Source of the DNA: Catonia carolina
Lineage: Eukaryota > Arthropoda > Insecta > Hemiptera > Achilidae
Assembly: GCA_035578175.1 (NCBI GenBank)
Contig: JAQMRL010000040.1
Location: 1-64,000 of the forward strand
DNA: 64,000 nt
Direction of reading: 5' to 3'
In this document: one piece after another, positions 46,701-54,607 of the stretch
Layout of the letters: each line of letters opens with the position of its first letter
How positions within the stretch are numbered: position 1 is the stretch's first letter
The notes under the pieces: model-generated
What the model was told of the DNA's origin: nothing
What the model saw: the letters and a program-made list of their open reading frames with translations, nothing else
Database searches by the model: none
Program-made: the position numbers and the translations under genes

Positions 46701-47920
46701 AAATAGAGTAAAATATGGGTTCGAATCCCACTCAGGCACGGCATATTTTTATACGTTACAAAAATTCATTTCATTCTCCATTGTACACAGATACACCCCA
46801 ACGTTGTCGCTAATGACCGTTGCAGTTGATGCGACGTTAAATAAATAAATAAATAAATAATAAAAAAAGTTTATGTTTTGAGGTTAGTTTTTTGTTTATT
46901 TTTATGTTTGATTACTAATGTTAAGTTATATTGTTCATTATTAACATTGGAAAGAGAAAGTCATGTGAGTGTTTCACACCAGATTTGTTATAATTAATTA
47001 AATATTATAATTTTTCATATTATATTAAATACTATTTTAAATTACCTGATAATGACTTGATGAAATTTTACCAAATTTCCAAATTTCAATTTTAATAAAC
47101 TTTCAGAATCATTACCATTATATTGATAAAATTTATTTAAACCAGCATCACTGTTTGCTTGTGATATACGATTTTTGTATGGTAAATCTAGAATATTATG
47201 CAGTGTAATATTGCATAATTTTATCTGCTCAGTAACTTTATTTAAAGAGGAATTATTAATAACGTACATTGCAAAAAGAACATAATATCCATGTAAGTAC
47301 ATTATAATTTGCAAAAAGTATACGAGTAAATACATTGATAAAGATTTGCTGAAAAAATAAGGATATTCAAAAGGAAGTGCTAAATCGTCTACCGATGTAT
47401 AAACTCCTTTATTCGTTATTAATACTGAATAAATTGACTCAAATATCGGCATTATTGACACGTTCATGACGAATGTAGTAAGTGCAAAATACAATAATTT
47501 ATTGCGGTTTTGATCACCAATCTTAAATTCCTGTACTTTTAGTTTAATTTCTTTAGATAAATTTGTATCTTCGTTTTGTGATAAAGCATTTTGTTTAGTA
47601 TAAAAGTAGTAATATTCCTGATCAATTATTGATAATAATTTATTTGCATGTTTTGGATCAAGGTAGAATACCAGATAAAATAATGTAACAAAGAAAGTTA
47701 CCATTACATCTTCCATTGCCAAAAGTCTTTTGTTCTTTTCTTTCCACACATCAATCATATCTAAAATGCAGGATACTGTTATGAAAATTGCTAAACCACT
47801 TAACACTATAGATTTTTGGCTTATTTTTGGTTTCGTTTGCTGTATGTTTACTCCACATTTTCTCAAATACAATAGTACTAATTCTCTTGTTGTAATCGAT
47901 TGTATTTTGTCAACTTCCAT
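33165..47920 (-). CDS. Odorant receptor OR-A (7tm_6 family), 5 exons, 428 aa
   Basis: Coding exons in transcript order: 47920-47046, 45193-45094, 41086-40985, 34823-34671, 33221-33165 (stop TAA 33167-33165). Introns are GT-AG, phases 2,0,0,0. The predicted role is as for OR-B: an odour-tuning subunit that works with Orco in olfactory neurons. Hydrophobic segments lie near residues 37-57, 72-90, 143-166 and 193-220 in exon 1, then one each in exons 2 and 3, and the last across exons 4 and 5. The N-terminus reads MEVDKIQ and the C-terminus [14 protein letters not shown]. No frameshift or stop was seen, so it is probably functional. It lies 9.2 kb upstream of OR-B in tandem. A conserved run of phase-0 introns near the 3' end is a known trait of the insect chemoreceptor superfamily and fits here. 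Ligand unknown. Confidence 0.9.
33655..33787 (+). mobile_element. SINE-A copy 4, second tail type
   Basis: 5'-truncated in the B-box (ATTCCACTCAGGCACGG). After the common middle it switches to the tail CACCCCAACGTCGTCGC, TTGATGCGACG and AAATAAATAAA, shared with copy 5. Target duplication AAGTTG on both sides. Confidence 0.75.
34153..34347. repeat. 195-bp alternating CA/CG tract
   Basis: Almost pure alternating purine-pyrimidine, with several CGCGCGCG blocks inside CA runs. Prone to Z-DNA. It sits where other Rep1 copies have only 15-40 bp of CA. Cys/Val/Arg-rich frames here are artefacts. Confidence 0.9.
34671..34823 (-). CDS. OR-A exon 4 (51 codons)
   Basis: Acceptor gtttgttacag, then [13 protein letters not shown], ending TINLNNFTK before donor gtac. 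Same length and phase as OR-B exon 4. Confidence 0.9.
34830..35587. other. Start of OR-A intron 3, nothing firm
   Basis: No support for a gene. The stretch 35080-35400 reads on the minus strand like remnants of a coding sequence ([13 protein letters not shown]), possibly a transposase helix-turn-helix, but the evidence is too thin to name it. Confidence 0.35.
35588..35943. mobile_element. Small MITE, 11-bp inverted ends
   Basis: TAGGGCTGCCA and TGGCAGCCCTA enclose 356 bp. A second inverted pair, CAATAATTGTC / CAATTATTG, lies near the right end. No coding potential. Confidence 0.5.
36036..36884 (+). pseudogene. LINE endonuclease (APE/EEP) domain
   Basis: Motifs in order: [17 protein letters not shown] (metal-binding Glu), [10 protein letters not shown] (Asp-Asn pair), then FQLDHV. 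The domain should go on to SDH. Here the frame stops at 36884, and the SDH part (GSDHYML) lies in the next frame, so a frameshift exists near 36870. The ATG at 36036 is formed by two bases of the target duplication plus the first base of the element, so it is not an original start. Confidence 0.85.
36877..39180 (+). pseudogene. LINE reverse transcriptase, one internal stop
   Basis: Same frame throughout, interrupted only by TGA at 37426-37428 (a CGA to TGA change is likely). Reverse transcriptase boxes: [56 protein letters not shown] (catalytic FADD) and [11 protein letters not shown]-terminal half with TYCGETL and [15 protein letters not shown]. About 768 codons counting the stop. Otherwise intact, so the copy is young compared with the other LINE pieces here. 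Confidence 0.9.
39252..40984. other. OR-A intron 3 remainder, very AT-rich
   Basis: No frame above 40 codons with any motif. 39940-40860 is extremely AT-rich. One short patch (40245-40310, GATCCGGCCAAAGCG) is GC-richer without a visible meaning. Confidence 0.4.
40985..41086 (-). CDS. OR-A exon 3 (34 codons)
   Basis: Acceptor aattttccag, then [13 protein letters not shown], ending GQNLTNE before donor gtaaag. Phase 0 on both sides. Aligns over its full length with OR-B exon 3. Confidence 0.9.
41132..41168. repeat. Rep1 end collapsed to a hairpin beside OR-A exon 3
   Basis: ACTTTCTCTTGCCCTA and TATAGGGCAAGAGAAA face each other over a 7-nt loop. The motif is the Rep1 3' end. Its position relative to the exon equals that of the Rep1 copy beside OR-B exon 3. 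Confidence 0.7.
41745..42111 (+). repeat. 5' LTR
   Basis: Begins TGTAAAGAAAAATATATTTT and shares its sequence with the 3' LTR to ATATCATTATA. Gag starts only 23 bp after it. No tRNA-complementary primer site was recognised there. Confidence 0.9.
42135..42977 (+). CDS. Gag of the short LTR element
   Basis: 280 codons from ATG 42135. The N-terminal 110 residues are unassigned. Residues about 145-275 match the retrotransposon capsid pattern: [20 protein letters not shown], then [17 protein letters not shown] and WPEWKSNFL. No zinc knuckle: the C-terminus is cut by the deletion that removed protease, RT, RNase H and the integrase core. The role would be particle assembly. Intact frame, no stops. 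Confidence 0.8.
   Translation: MEKLKFTFQTKPTVDGKSNYIAITSIVTQDDKTFLIPDEYQAASLHEHVHKSKAYVTVKNTLKKRYQTRSVWIKMTEDILQTYFDEDSNVVFKDQFLEEVTEERLTIANKTDSGDPIVKILEKLVECQQKKEKQNIKRLSERFVLEKFDGRNINAYHWMEIFEKECQRFDVVEDEEKIEIFRLFLEKSCTDWYSSMMIKLSLQSQWPEWKSNFLLTYANKGWTTSRYALSFKYQAGSLLEYAVKKEKLLLEIRKTIDQGTLIDIIAAGLPEFITDKINRD
42980..43287 (+). pseudogene. Pol C-terminal remnant (integrase tail)
   Basis: Open frame just after gag in the +1 frame, no ATG of its own near the start. It has the integrase C-terminal GPY/F-type module: [24 protein letters not shown], then [10 protein letters not shown]. Left behind by the internal deletion. Confidence 0.8.
43324..43690 (+). repeat. 3' LTR
   Basis: Identical by eye to the 5' LTR over 367 bp. 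A minus-strand frame shared by both LTRs is an artefact of the duplication. Confidence 0.9.
43687..43755. repeat. (TA)n followed by (TTA)n
   Basis: About 18 TA units, then about 10 ATT/TTA units, directly at the 3' LTR border. Confidence 0.9.
43790..43930 (+). repeat. Rep1 short fragment
   Basis: AAATGTGTAAATGAG, TAAAAGCCGTTTT and ATGTTCATGGT follow the Rep1 order. Diverged. Confidence 0.45.
44020..44790. other. GC-rich island in OR-A intron 2
   Basis: About 770 bp clearly richer in G+C than anything else in the window and rich in CpG. A 226-codon frame is open on the minus strand (44779-44099), and two shorter ones lie on the plus strand. None shows a domain I recognise, and an open frame is expected in such GC-rich DNA. 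At its left end lie three histone-type stem-loops. Origin unknown: perhaps a piece of a histone gene cluster or of a mobile element that picked one up. Confidence 0.7.
44197..44276 (-). other. Three tandem histone-type 3' stem-loops
   Basis: On the minus strand, in transcript order: GGCTTTTTTCAGGGCC (44276-44261), GGTCCTTCTCAGGACC (44243-44228) and GGCCCTTTTCAGGGCC (44212-44197), each a 6-bp stem with a 4-nt pyrimidine loop. The known metazoan histone mRNA stem-loop has the core GGCYCTTTTCAGRGCC followed by ACC. Here ACC, TCC and ACC follow. The stems differ by compensating or G-U changes. Spacing is 31 and 33 nt. Confidence 0.75.
45094..45193 (-). CDS. OR-A exon 2 (100 nt)
   Basis: Acceptor tttttctttcag. 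Coding begins with the last base of a split Ser codon, then [10 protein letters not shown]...YCISD. The donor gtaagt is a perfect match to the consensus. Same length and phase as OR-B exon 2. Confidence 0.9.
45272..46155 (+). repeat. Rep1 copy 4 in OR-A intron 1
   Basis: TCGGGTGTGAAACACTTACA start, ACCGCTAAACTAAGCG, CATGGCCCTTACCCTATC, a CA run (45977-45999) and the end ATAGGCAAGAGAATA. It begins about 80 bp upstream of OR-A exon 2. Confidence 0.85.
46320..46985 (-). repeat. Rep1 copy 5, inverted relative to copy 4
   Basis: From GGCTGTTTTCTCGTAGG to GTGTTTCACACCAGATTT in reverse orientation, lacking the Rep1 3' third. Contains SINE-A copy 5. Ends 60 bp from OR-A exon 1. Confidence 0.8.
46713..46866 (+). 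mobile_element. SINE-A copy 5, second tail type
   Basis: Starts at the B-box (GGGTTCGAATCCCACTC), continues with ACGGCATATTTTTATACG and the tail ACACCCCAACGTTGTCGC, GATGCGACG and five AAAT units. Inserted in Rep1 copy 5. Confidence 0.8.
47046..47920 (-). CDS. OR-A exon 1 (residues 1-291 plus 2 nt)
   Basis: ATG at 47920. Ends FHQVII before donor gtaatt, exactly as in OR-B. Carries four hydrophobic segments. The loop between helices 4 and 5 (about residues 245-275) is the most diverged part from OR-B and is longer by several residues. Confidence 0.9.
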
Positions 47921-47944
47921 CGGAAAATATGTGTTTGCTCTTAT
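47921..47944 (-). other. 5' leader and 3' splice site upstream of OR-A ATG
   Basis: The acceptor tttttccttgttatag lies 24 nt before the ATG. The leader (ATAAGAGCAAACACATATTT...) aligns with the OR-B leader, and the length difference is 3 nt. A mariner copy begins 55 bp behind the splice site, so the upstream exon must lie beyond it. Confidence 0.65.
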
Positions 47945-47998
47945 CTATAACAAGGAAAAAATATAATGTGAAATTGATAATAGTAATTATTAGCATTA

Positions 47999-48935
47999 CA
48001 AGGTGTAGCTATTAAATAAGAGACTGACGTTGTAAAAAATTTAAATTTAATTTTATACATAATCACTTATTGTCACTTTCAATATGTACACTCCTTCTCT
48101 ATCCCACAATGCTCCATGCGAATTTTTCATTCTGGAAACAGTGCTGGAAGTCATCTTCTGTCAGCTCCTTCATGACACGTGCCGTTCAAAAATGTTTGAA
48201 ATTAAGCTCGCAAACATGTTTGTACTGACACTTTGTACACGATTGAAAATGACCCAAATTTTTTGGAAACGATAATAACATGTGATGAAACGGGTTTTTT
48301 ACTTATGATCCGGAAACAAAGTGCCAATCCATGCACTGGAAGAGCCGAACATCACCAAGAGCCAATAAAGCTCGAATGAGCAAGTCAAAATTTAAACCAA
48401 TGATGATTGTTTTTTGTTATATCCATGAGATTGTGTACCTTCACTGGGTTTCTGAAGGTCAAACAATTAATCAATATTACTATCTTGAGGTACTTTCTAA
48501 ACTTTGTCAAAGAGTAAGGAAGAAACGCCCCGAAATGTGGAAGGACAAATCTTGGGTTCTCCACCAAGACAATGCGCCAACTCATTCCACGTTGTCTGTC
48601 AAGAGGTTCCCAGCCAAGTACAGCATCTCAGTGTTAGAACATTCACCTTATTCACTAGATTTTGCACTATGTGACTTCTATCTGTTCTTTAAGGTGAAGT
48701 CTGCATTTAAAGGGACAAGATATTAGTCTGTGGAAGCTGTAAAAGAGAAAGCGGCACGTGTCCTGAAGGAGCTGACAGAAGGTAACTTCCAGCATGTTTC
48801 CAACAGTTGAAAATTCACATGGAGCGTTGTAGGGATAAAAAAGGAGTGTATATTGAAGGTGACAATAAGTGATTATGTATGAAATAAAAGTAAAATTTTT
48901 TACGTCAGTTCTCGTTATTTAATAGCCACACCTCG
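47999..48935 (+). mobile_element. Rearranged mariner, copy 3, upstream of OR-A
   Basis: Ends CAAGGTGTAGCTATTAAA and TTTAATAGCCACACCTCG, TA at left. Plus-strand frame 48331-48726 carries the catalytic core: VLHQDNAPTH and SLDFALCDFYLF with 34 residues between the two Asp, as in mariner D34D enzymes. Just upstream lies ITCDETGFFTYDPE, the first-Asp region, in a broken frame. The C-terminal end is present inverted at both ends, junction at 48183/48184 as in copies 1 and 2. It stands 55 bp behind the OR-A 5' splice acceptor. Confidence 0.85.
48331..48726 (+). pseudogene. Mariner transposase catalytic core fragment
   Basis: 131 codons, longest of the three copies. Begins within the central domain (MHWKSRTSPRANKARMS), includes YYYLEVLSKL and VRKKRPEMW and ends FKGTRY at a stop. 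The N-terminal helix-turn-helix half is missing and the C-terminus is separated by that stop, so it cannot make a full transposase. Confidence 0.85.
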
Positions 48936-48949
48936 GTATACCTACTATT

Positions 48950-49300
48950 TTTATATTACCAGTTAAAATATCCGTTCGAAGAACGGGTTTCTTGGTGCTG
49001 TGGACGGTCTGTTGGTGTACCGAATAATAAATAATTTTACTATTTATATATAGAACAATGAAAAATGATATTTTGAAGATTCACTCACCCAAATCTGTGC
49101 GTGCAAATTGACTGTAGGAAATTTAATTATTCGCTACAGAGCAATAAAAATTGCTGTTATGATACCGTTAAATGAAAGGTAAATCATAATAGGTACATTC
49201 CATGATGGTTAACTACTAAAGTGAATGTCATTCGTATTTGACAACGTGACCGAAAACGGGTTGTCGTGTGTTGTAGGATAGTGGTGGAAGGGGTTAAGTA
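48950..49300. repeat. Repeat with tRNA-like end, partner at 62150-62520
   Basis: CGTTCGAAGAACGGGTTTCTTGGTGCTGTGGACG type sequence recurs in reverse at 62440-62520, and the TCATAATAGG, ATGATGGTTAAC and GTGACCGAAAACGGG words recur there too. The partner includes GGATCGAACTC, a B-box-like word. Old retroposon family. Confidence 0.55.
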
Positions 49301-49319
49301 GGTAACTAACAGAGATTTG

Positions 49320-49435
49320 GAATGAATGAGGTAAGTTTTTTGTTTATTTCTAATGTTTTGTTACTAATTTTATTGTTAATTATTTGCATTGGCAAGAGAA
49401 AGTTATGTGAGCGTTTCACAAGATTTTTTTTATTT
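49320..49435 (-). repeat. Rep1 terminal fragment
   Basis: GCATTGGCAAGAGAAAGT and GTGAGCGTTTCACAAG are the Rep1 5' end in reverse. Confidence 0.65.
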
Positions 49436-50330
49436 TTATGCATTAGTAGTTCACTCTAATTTTTTAATTATTTTATTAAAGCTATTTCCACGACGATAAG
49501 TCTAGTAAACAAATTTTGTTAAGTATTATTACTTCTACAAGTTTATTTATTTATTTTACAATCATGTTGTTTTCAGATCACTTTTCGTGTCATTTCGGTG
49601 AGTGTAGTTTTTTTTAGTAGGTTACATACCTTGTGCAGTTGATTAGTCCATTTTTATTTTAAAGTTCGAGCCATAATTATCCGTAATACTTGCGTATGTT
49701 GTTTATTTTTAAATTAAAATAATATTATTATTAAAAATTTTGTAATATTATTGACGGTAGATTAGTTATAAATTCAAGAATTTTGAGTAAGATTAGAATC
49801 AAACAAAAATATTCGGAATGGTAGCTACTAGTGAGTTTTGTAATGAAACCTCAGATTTTCTGAAGGTAACTACAAATAAATCGTAACTACGGAAAATATT
49901 TAAGTGTTAGGCTAAGTTTTTAATAGAAATTCGTGTTTCTAAAACAGAAATAAAGTGAACTATTTCCAGAGAACAATGATAAAGGGTTCAACGTTAACAA
50001 AGAAAGACATTGCGTGCAGGTAATTGTTATTCTCTACCCCGGAATAAATGAACACGTATTTTTTATTTTTGAACATTTATTTTTATTCTCAAAATACGTA
50101 AAACTGTATCACAATAGACTTGATTTTAAAACATAATGTATTATTTTTTAGTTATTGCGTTTATTCAAAAATATTATTTTATATTTTTTCTTTGTTACTT
50201 AGATATTACACTAATACCTAATATCTCTTACTTTCTTATAAACAAAGTAAATAAAAATAAGTTCTGCAAGGACCTACTATGATGAACTATTTGGGCGATT
50301 TGGGCGATGTCTGTTGTTGTAAAAGTACGT
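49436..50330. other. AT-rich DNA, no gene
   Basis: Includes an old repeat shared with 28490-28610 (at 49910-50020). Nothing else seen. Confidence 0.4.
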
Positions 50331-50334
50331 TGTA

Positions 50335-50760
50335 GGCTACTGACTGTGCTTCACAACAAATCTGACGTATAGAAAAAATTAAAATTGGACAATGTATTTA
50401 AAGAACAATGTAATTAAATGAAATAAACAAACTATTTAATAATAATTTTAATAAAATTAATTAGCAAACTAATTTTAAAAAAAATTAAATAGTGTATGGG
50501 ATTCGAACTCACAGCCTGTCTTACTGTGATATCAAAAAATGACCACTTTATACACGCCCGGCTAACTTTCAGACAACAGTGGAAGCGATTTTTTTCTTAT
50601 GTAAGTACCGCGCTACATCGAAATTGAATAACATTTTTGACTTTTTTGTTATTTATTAATTATTAGCTACTAAAATCTTTTGTATGCTATTTTTTATTCT
50701 ATTTCCAAACGACTGGAGTAATAAAAGTAAGATTACACCCTTTTAACCTTTTAAAGGTCT
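50335..50760. repeat. tRNA-like repeat, half of an element also at 58060-58990
   Basis: CAACAAATCTGACGT at one side and AACGACTGGAGTAATAAAAG at the other recur at 58068 and 58140. In reverse it holds GAGTTCGAATCCCA (B-box) and TTAGCCGGGCGTGTATA (A-box-like). Confidence 0.6.
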
Positions 50761-50929
50761 TTGGTAAGTGTAGTACTTACCACATGCAATAAGGTCGAGT
50801 TGATTTAAGAATAAGCTATGCAGTTAAACCTAATTGGCATTTTATGGTGTTACAGATGTTTTCTGGTAAGTAGGCTATCCACATCTTGAAATAGTACGCA
50901 GCGACCATTTGCTTCCTGAGTTGCACGAA

Positions 50930-51260
50930 TGTGGTTAAGATCCAAACAAGCGTGTACGAATTCGAAATTTCGTACACGCTGTAAGAATATAATTTTCTAT
51001 GTTGCGTTAAAATTTCAAACTTTGCGGTCAAATAATTATCGAGTTACACGCCTCTAAACGCATGAAATTTGTTGCGGTAGCAAAAATACCGGGTCTTTTT
51101 CTCTTTCAACCTAGATTTGGCAATTTTTAAACAACATTAAAAATATAGGACTATTATTGGTCAGCGCAGAATAAAATGAGCTAAATTTTGTTGTAAAATA
51201 TGTTGGAATCCGACTCGTAGTTTTGGAGATGAAAGGGTTCAAACTCGGGTGTCTATGATT
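50930..51260. repeat. Repeat also found at 63470-64000
   Basis: GTACACGCTGTAAGAATATA, ACGCATGAAATTTG and GCGGTAGCAAAAA recur in direct orientation at 63870-64000. The part with CCGACTCGTAGTTTTGGAGA recurs inverted at 63500. The second copy runs off the window. Confidence 0.7.
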
Positions 51261-51851
51261 ATGAAATCGATAGTAGAACACAGCACAGAGCAAATTGACT
51301 TTCGGCAGCCGTATCCTGCGTTGTCACGTTGTAGTCTCGCTGTTCACGTTCTACTAAACTACAGTTCACGTTACTATATGATATCTCACAGAACCGTGAA
51401 GCAGATTATAAACAGACTACGGTTTGAAAGTCAGTAAAAAGGATGAGTAATCATGTTTCAGTCTTCAACGCCTTCAGTCAAAACAACCTGCGACAGACCG
51501 GATATTTTATAACAGGCCTACGATAATAGTAGATATAAGAGTAGAAGTGACAACTCTTGAAAACAGAAATTAAGGAGTCAATGTCCGACATAAGATACAT
51601 TTTACAGTATGCAGAAACAAGGCGTAATAAAACTTTAAGAGGCTACTCCCACACAAATATATATAAAATTTTCCCCCTAAGTAGTTACAGCTAAACTTAT
51701 CACGGATAAACTAAGTTAAAATTAAGTAACTTTTCTTTAAAAACAGATTTACAAAATGTTAAAAACAACCCCTAAACGTAGGGTTGGATTGAAAAATTAG
51801 GGGTTTACGAGAAAGTGAATATTTTGAATTTTTGAGTCACACATCAGTTGT

Positions 51852-52239
51852 TTTGCCCATAACAGACAGGTGGAGTGTCAAATTATTTACACTCAATCTG
51901 TTCGTAGCAGGGCTAAAATAAATAGTTCTGTTTCTGATCACATGGTCAGCCAATTAAATGACTGAATCATTTAAGAACAGAAGAGGTAGAGGTGTAAAAG
52001 ACACTAATCAGAGTTGTCTCCTCTGAAAGTAATGAATTTCATTATACAGCCAGACCCTGTGGTGAATGAAGTGAAGGTGTCATTTGCAGAGTGGAAAATA
52101 TGTGCTTTTCAGAGGGCCCGGCATGCTGATAAGCGAACTTTTCCACTCAGTGAGGAAGGCAATGGTAAACCACTTCACTCCTCGTTTTACTTAGTAAAAC
52201 CTCTACAGGTTCAAACCAGCCTTTCGGCTGATGACCTAA
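51852..52239 (+). mobile_element. SINE-C copy 2, full length, 14-bp target duplication
   Basis: Flanked by CACACATCAGTTGT at 51838-51851 and 52240-52253. Starts TTTGCCCATAACAGACAGG, has CCAGCCTTTCGGCTGATGA near the 3' end and a short (AAC)n tail. It defines the family. No obvious pol III boxes, so its parent RNA is unclear. Confidence 0.85.
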
Positions 52240-53908
52240 ACAACAACAACACACATCAGTTGTAGTGACGATATCGCGTAATTCCTTTCTCTTGCATTTT
52301 CATAGTAGTGTTAGTAAAAGGGAATGTTAACGTGCGTTTTGTATACAGATTATACTTCTTTTCGTACAAAAAAAAACTGACTATTAGTATCAATTGCGTG
52401 GTCCTTTTTTTTAATTTATTTTTTCAAAAAAAAAAAAATCGGAAAAAAGGTTAATTGTAAGTTAGGTAGTTTTATAATTAGAGCGCCAACCTGATCAATT
52501 TACAAGATTTTTATTAGGTAGTTAATATATTCCTAATTCAAATTTAAACAGTATTTTATATAAATATTTAATTATATTTGTTTGCAATAATTGACCACGC
52601 GTATTAATAGTATTAACTGTATTGTGTATTAATTGTAACAAAAAATAATTCAGCGTAAGTATTAAAGTAATTTTAAAAAATGCATTTAAAGTGATTATGT
52701 AAATGAGTAAATTCTTAGCCGTTCGTATTATATGAAGTCAATGTTTTCAGAGATACTAGTATAGCAACGGCCACATACTTGTACGATCCGAAGGAATAGA
52801 GAGACGTTGGTAGACCTAATAAAAGATGAAAGTAAATATTGGATGTGAGTTCAACACAGCCGTATTCCTAGCCTTGTTTGGAAGGAAAATGACAAAGTAA
52901 AGGATTGAATGAATGATAGAGCGAGGCATTGTGATGTACGGTGCAGAAACATAAGAAGTTCATTTTCTTGCTAAATGCATACCAGCAACTTACACTTATT
53001 GTCATTATTCCAATGATGTGTTCCAGGTATTAAACCTAAAATCTTAAACCTGAAAACCTAAATTCCTTAACACTTAAATCTTAATCTTAATGTTAAAATT
53101 ATTTTAGTACAGGACTCTGTACACAGGGCCAAAATACGGCAACGCCGTTTTTATTCAAAGATTTTTTACGAGCATTGTACATTACGTCACCATGTAGTAA
53201 AAAGGTTGTCCTTATTACTGTGATGCGAAACTATTTTTTTTATTTTTAATGAGTGGTATACAGCCATACCAATTACTCCATATGTGCCTAGCATATGTTA
53301 CGTTTATTATATTGTATAATAATTTTCTTTAACGATTATTTTAAAATAAATACTACCATTTCCTTCATTTATTGATAACATTACTTTCAACTACATAATT
53401 AGAAACACTAATTGCGCCTGGTATAATTTTTAAAAGGCATTGGTGCATTTTGTTCAATTAATTTCGTAATGTGAACATGGTGTAATTTGTATTCCGGTTT
53501 TGTAAAAGAAATTGGAGGTTTTATTTCATTTTTTGAATAATTTATTTTTGTGACAGATGTTGACTGATGAAAGTGTATAAAATATTAATTTGGTCATTAT
53601 TTTCCAAAGATGGTTCAAGTTTTGGAGTAGTAGGGCCTATGTACATTGAAATTTGTTTTGTTTTAAGTTTTCAAATATTTTTCATGTAGGCTACAAGAAA
53701 TTATCTAGAAAAAAAATCGTTCAATTTTTTTGTTATTTTCCTATGTTGAATTATTTCAGGTTAAACCCTTTAAACCAGTCTTGAGATCATGATTTCAATG
53801 TTCAGCAGTGAGAAGGTTTAATTTTAAAATTAAAGTAATATTTAAATTGTTTTCCTTGATGAGTATATTTAAATTTAGACGTACATTTATTGTGATCTGA
53901 GATATTAT
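52240..53908. other. No gene; possible LINE scrap
   Basis: A 25-residue stretch near 52790-52860 (DVGRPNKR) looks like the very end of a LINE reverse transcriptase. The 41-bp word at 53138-53178 recurs at 55137-55177. Otherwise AT-rich. Confidence 0.4.
53138..53178 (+). repeat. 41-bp direct repeat, copy 1
   Basis: GGCAACGCCGTTTTTATTC and the next 22 bases are identical to 55137-55177. Flanks differ. Confidence 0.85.
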
Positions 53909-54607
53909 ATAGAGTGATTCAGAACTATACGGCAATCTCTTGGGATCTCTTGGGTTCTATAGCTAAAAATAAGAAAAAAAGTTCATATAACATATGCCTG
54001 AAAACGCTTAGTTAACGCGTTACGGCTAGCAAAAAATTTCACCTAGAACTCTGTACCCTCGGTGAAGTAAGGCCGTATAAAAATGTTAAAAGTAATTACA
54101 AAGATACAAATACGATTGTTTCTTATGTTTTCTAATCTGAAAAATTGAAAAAAATTGGTTCCAGAGCTGTAAATGCAATACTTTCAGAGATATCTTACAT
54201 AAAACACAAGAATTGGTGCAAATAAATAACACAGTTTGTGTTTAGCGTAAGATTACTTCCATAAATGGTAAATAAAGGTGTATTTTTTCTTAAATAAATT
54301 AGTAGAAAATTTAATTTTGAAAAGATTCATGTGAATTTCTCAGAAAAAAAAAAAAATAGATATTGAAATTTCGCTATATTTAAAATCAAAACAGACGCAC
54401 ATAAAACGCACATTCTTAACAGCATAAAATATTAACTAATATTAGGTTGGGAGTAACAGCTGAGAAACGATCAGCTAGGTGAAACTTTTCGCTAGCCATA
54501 ACTTGCTAACTAAGCGTTTTCAGGCATGTTTATATGAACTTCTTTCTTATTTTTAGCTATTGAATGAGATCCCAAGAGATTGCCGTATATTTTTGAATCA
54601 ACCTGTA
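53909..54607. mobile_element. MITE of the 1832-3509 family, mariner-like tips
   Basis: Inverted arms of about 140 bp: TGATTCA tip, CGGCAATCTCTTGGGATCTC, AGCTAAAAATAAGAA, GCCTGAAAACGCTTAGTTA and GGCTAGC. Tips TATAGAGTGATTCA / TATACAGGTTGATTCA fit a TA target. A 12-bp word TCTTGGGATCTC is duplicated at the left end only. Confidence 0.8.

Noticed and set aside
52014..52265. 83-codon frame conserved with the one at 23979-24272
   Set aside because: Both are inside SINE-C. Conservation reflects the repeat, not a protein.
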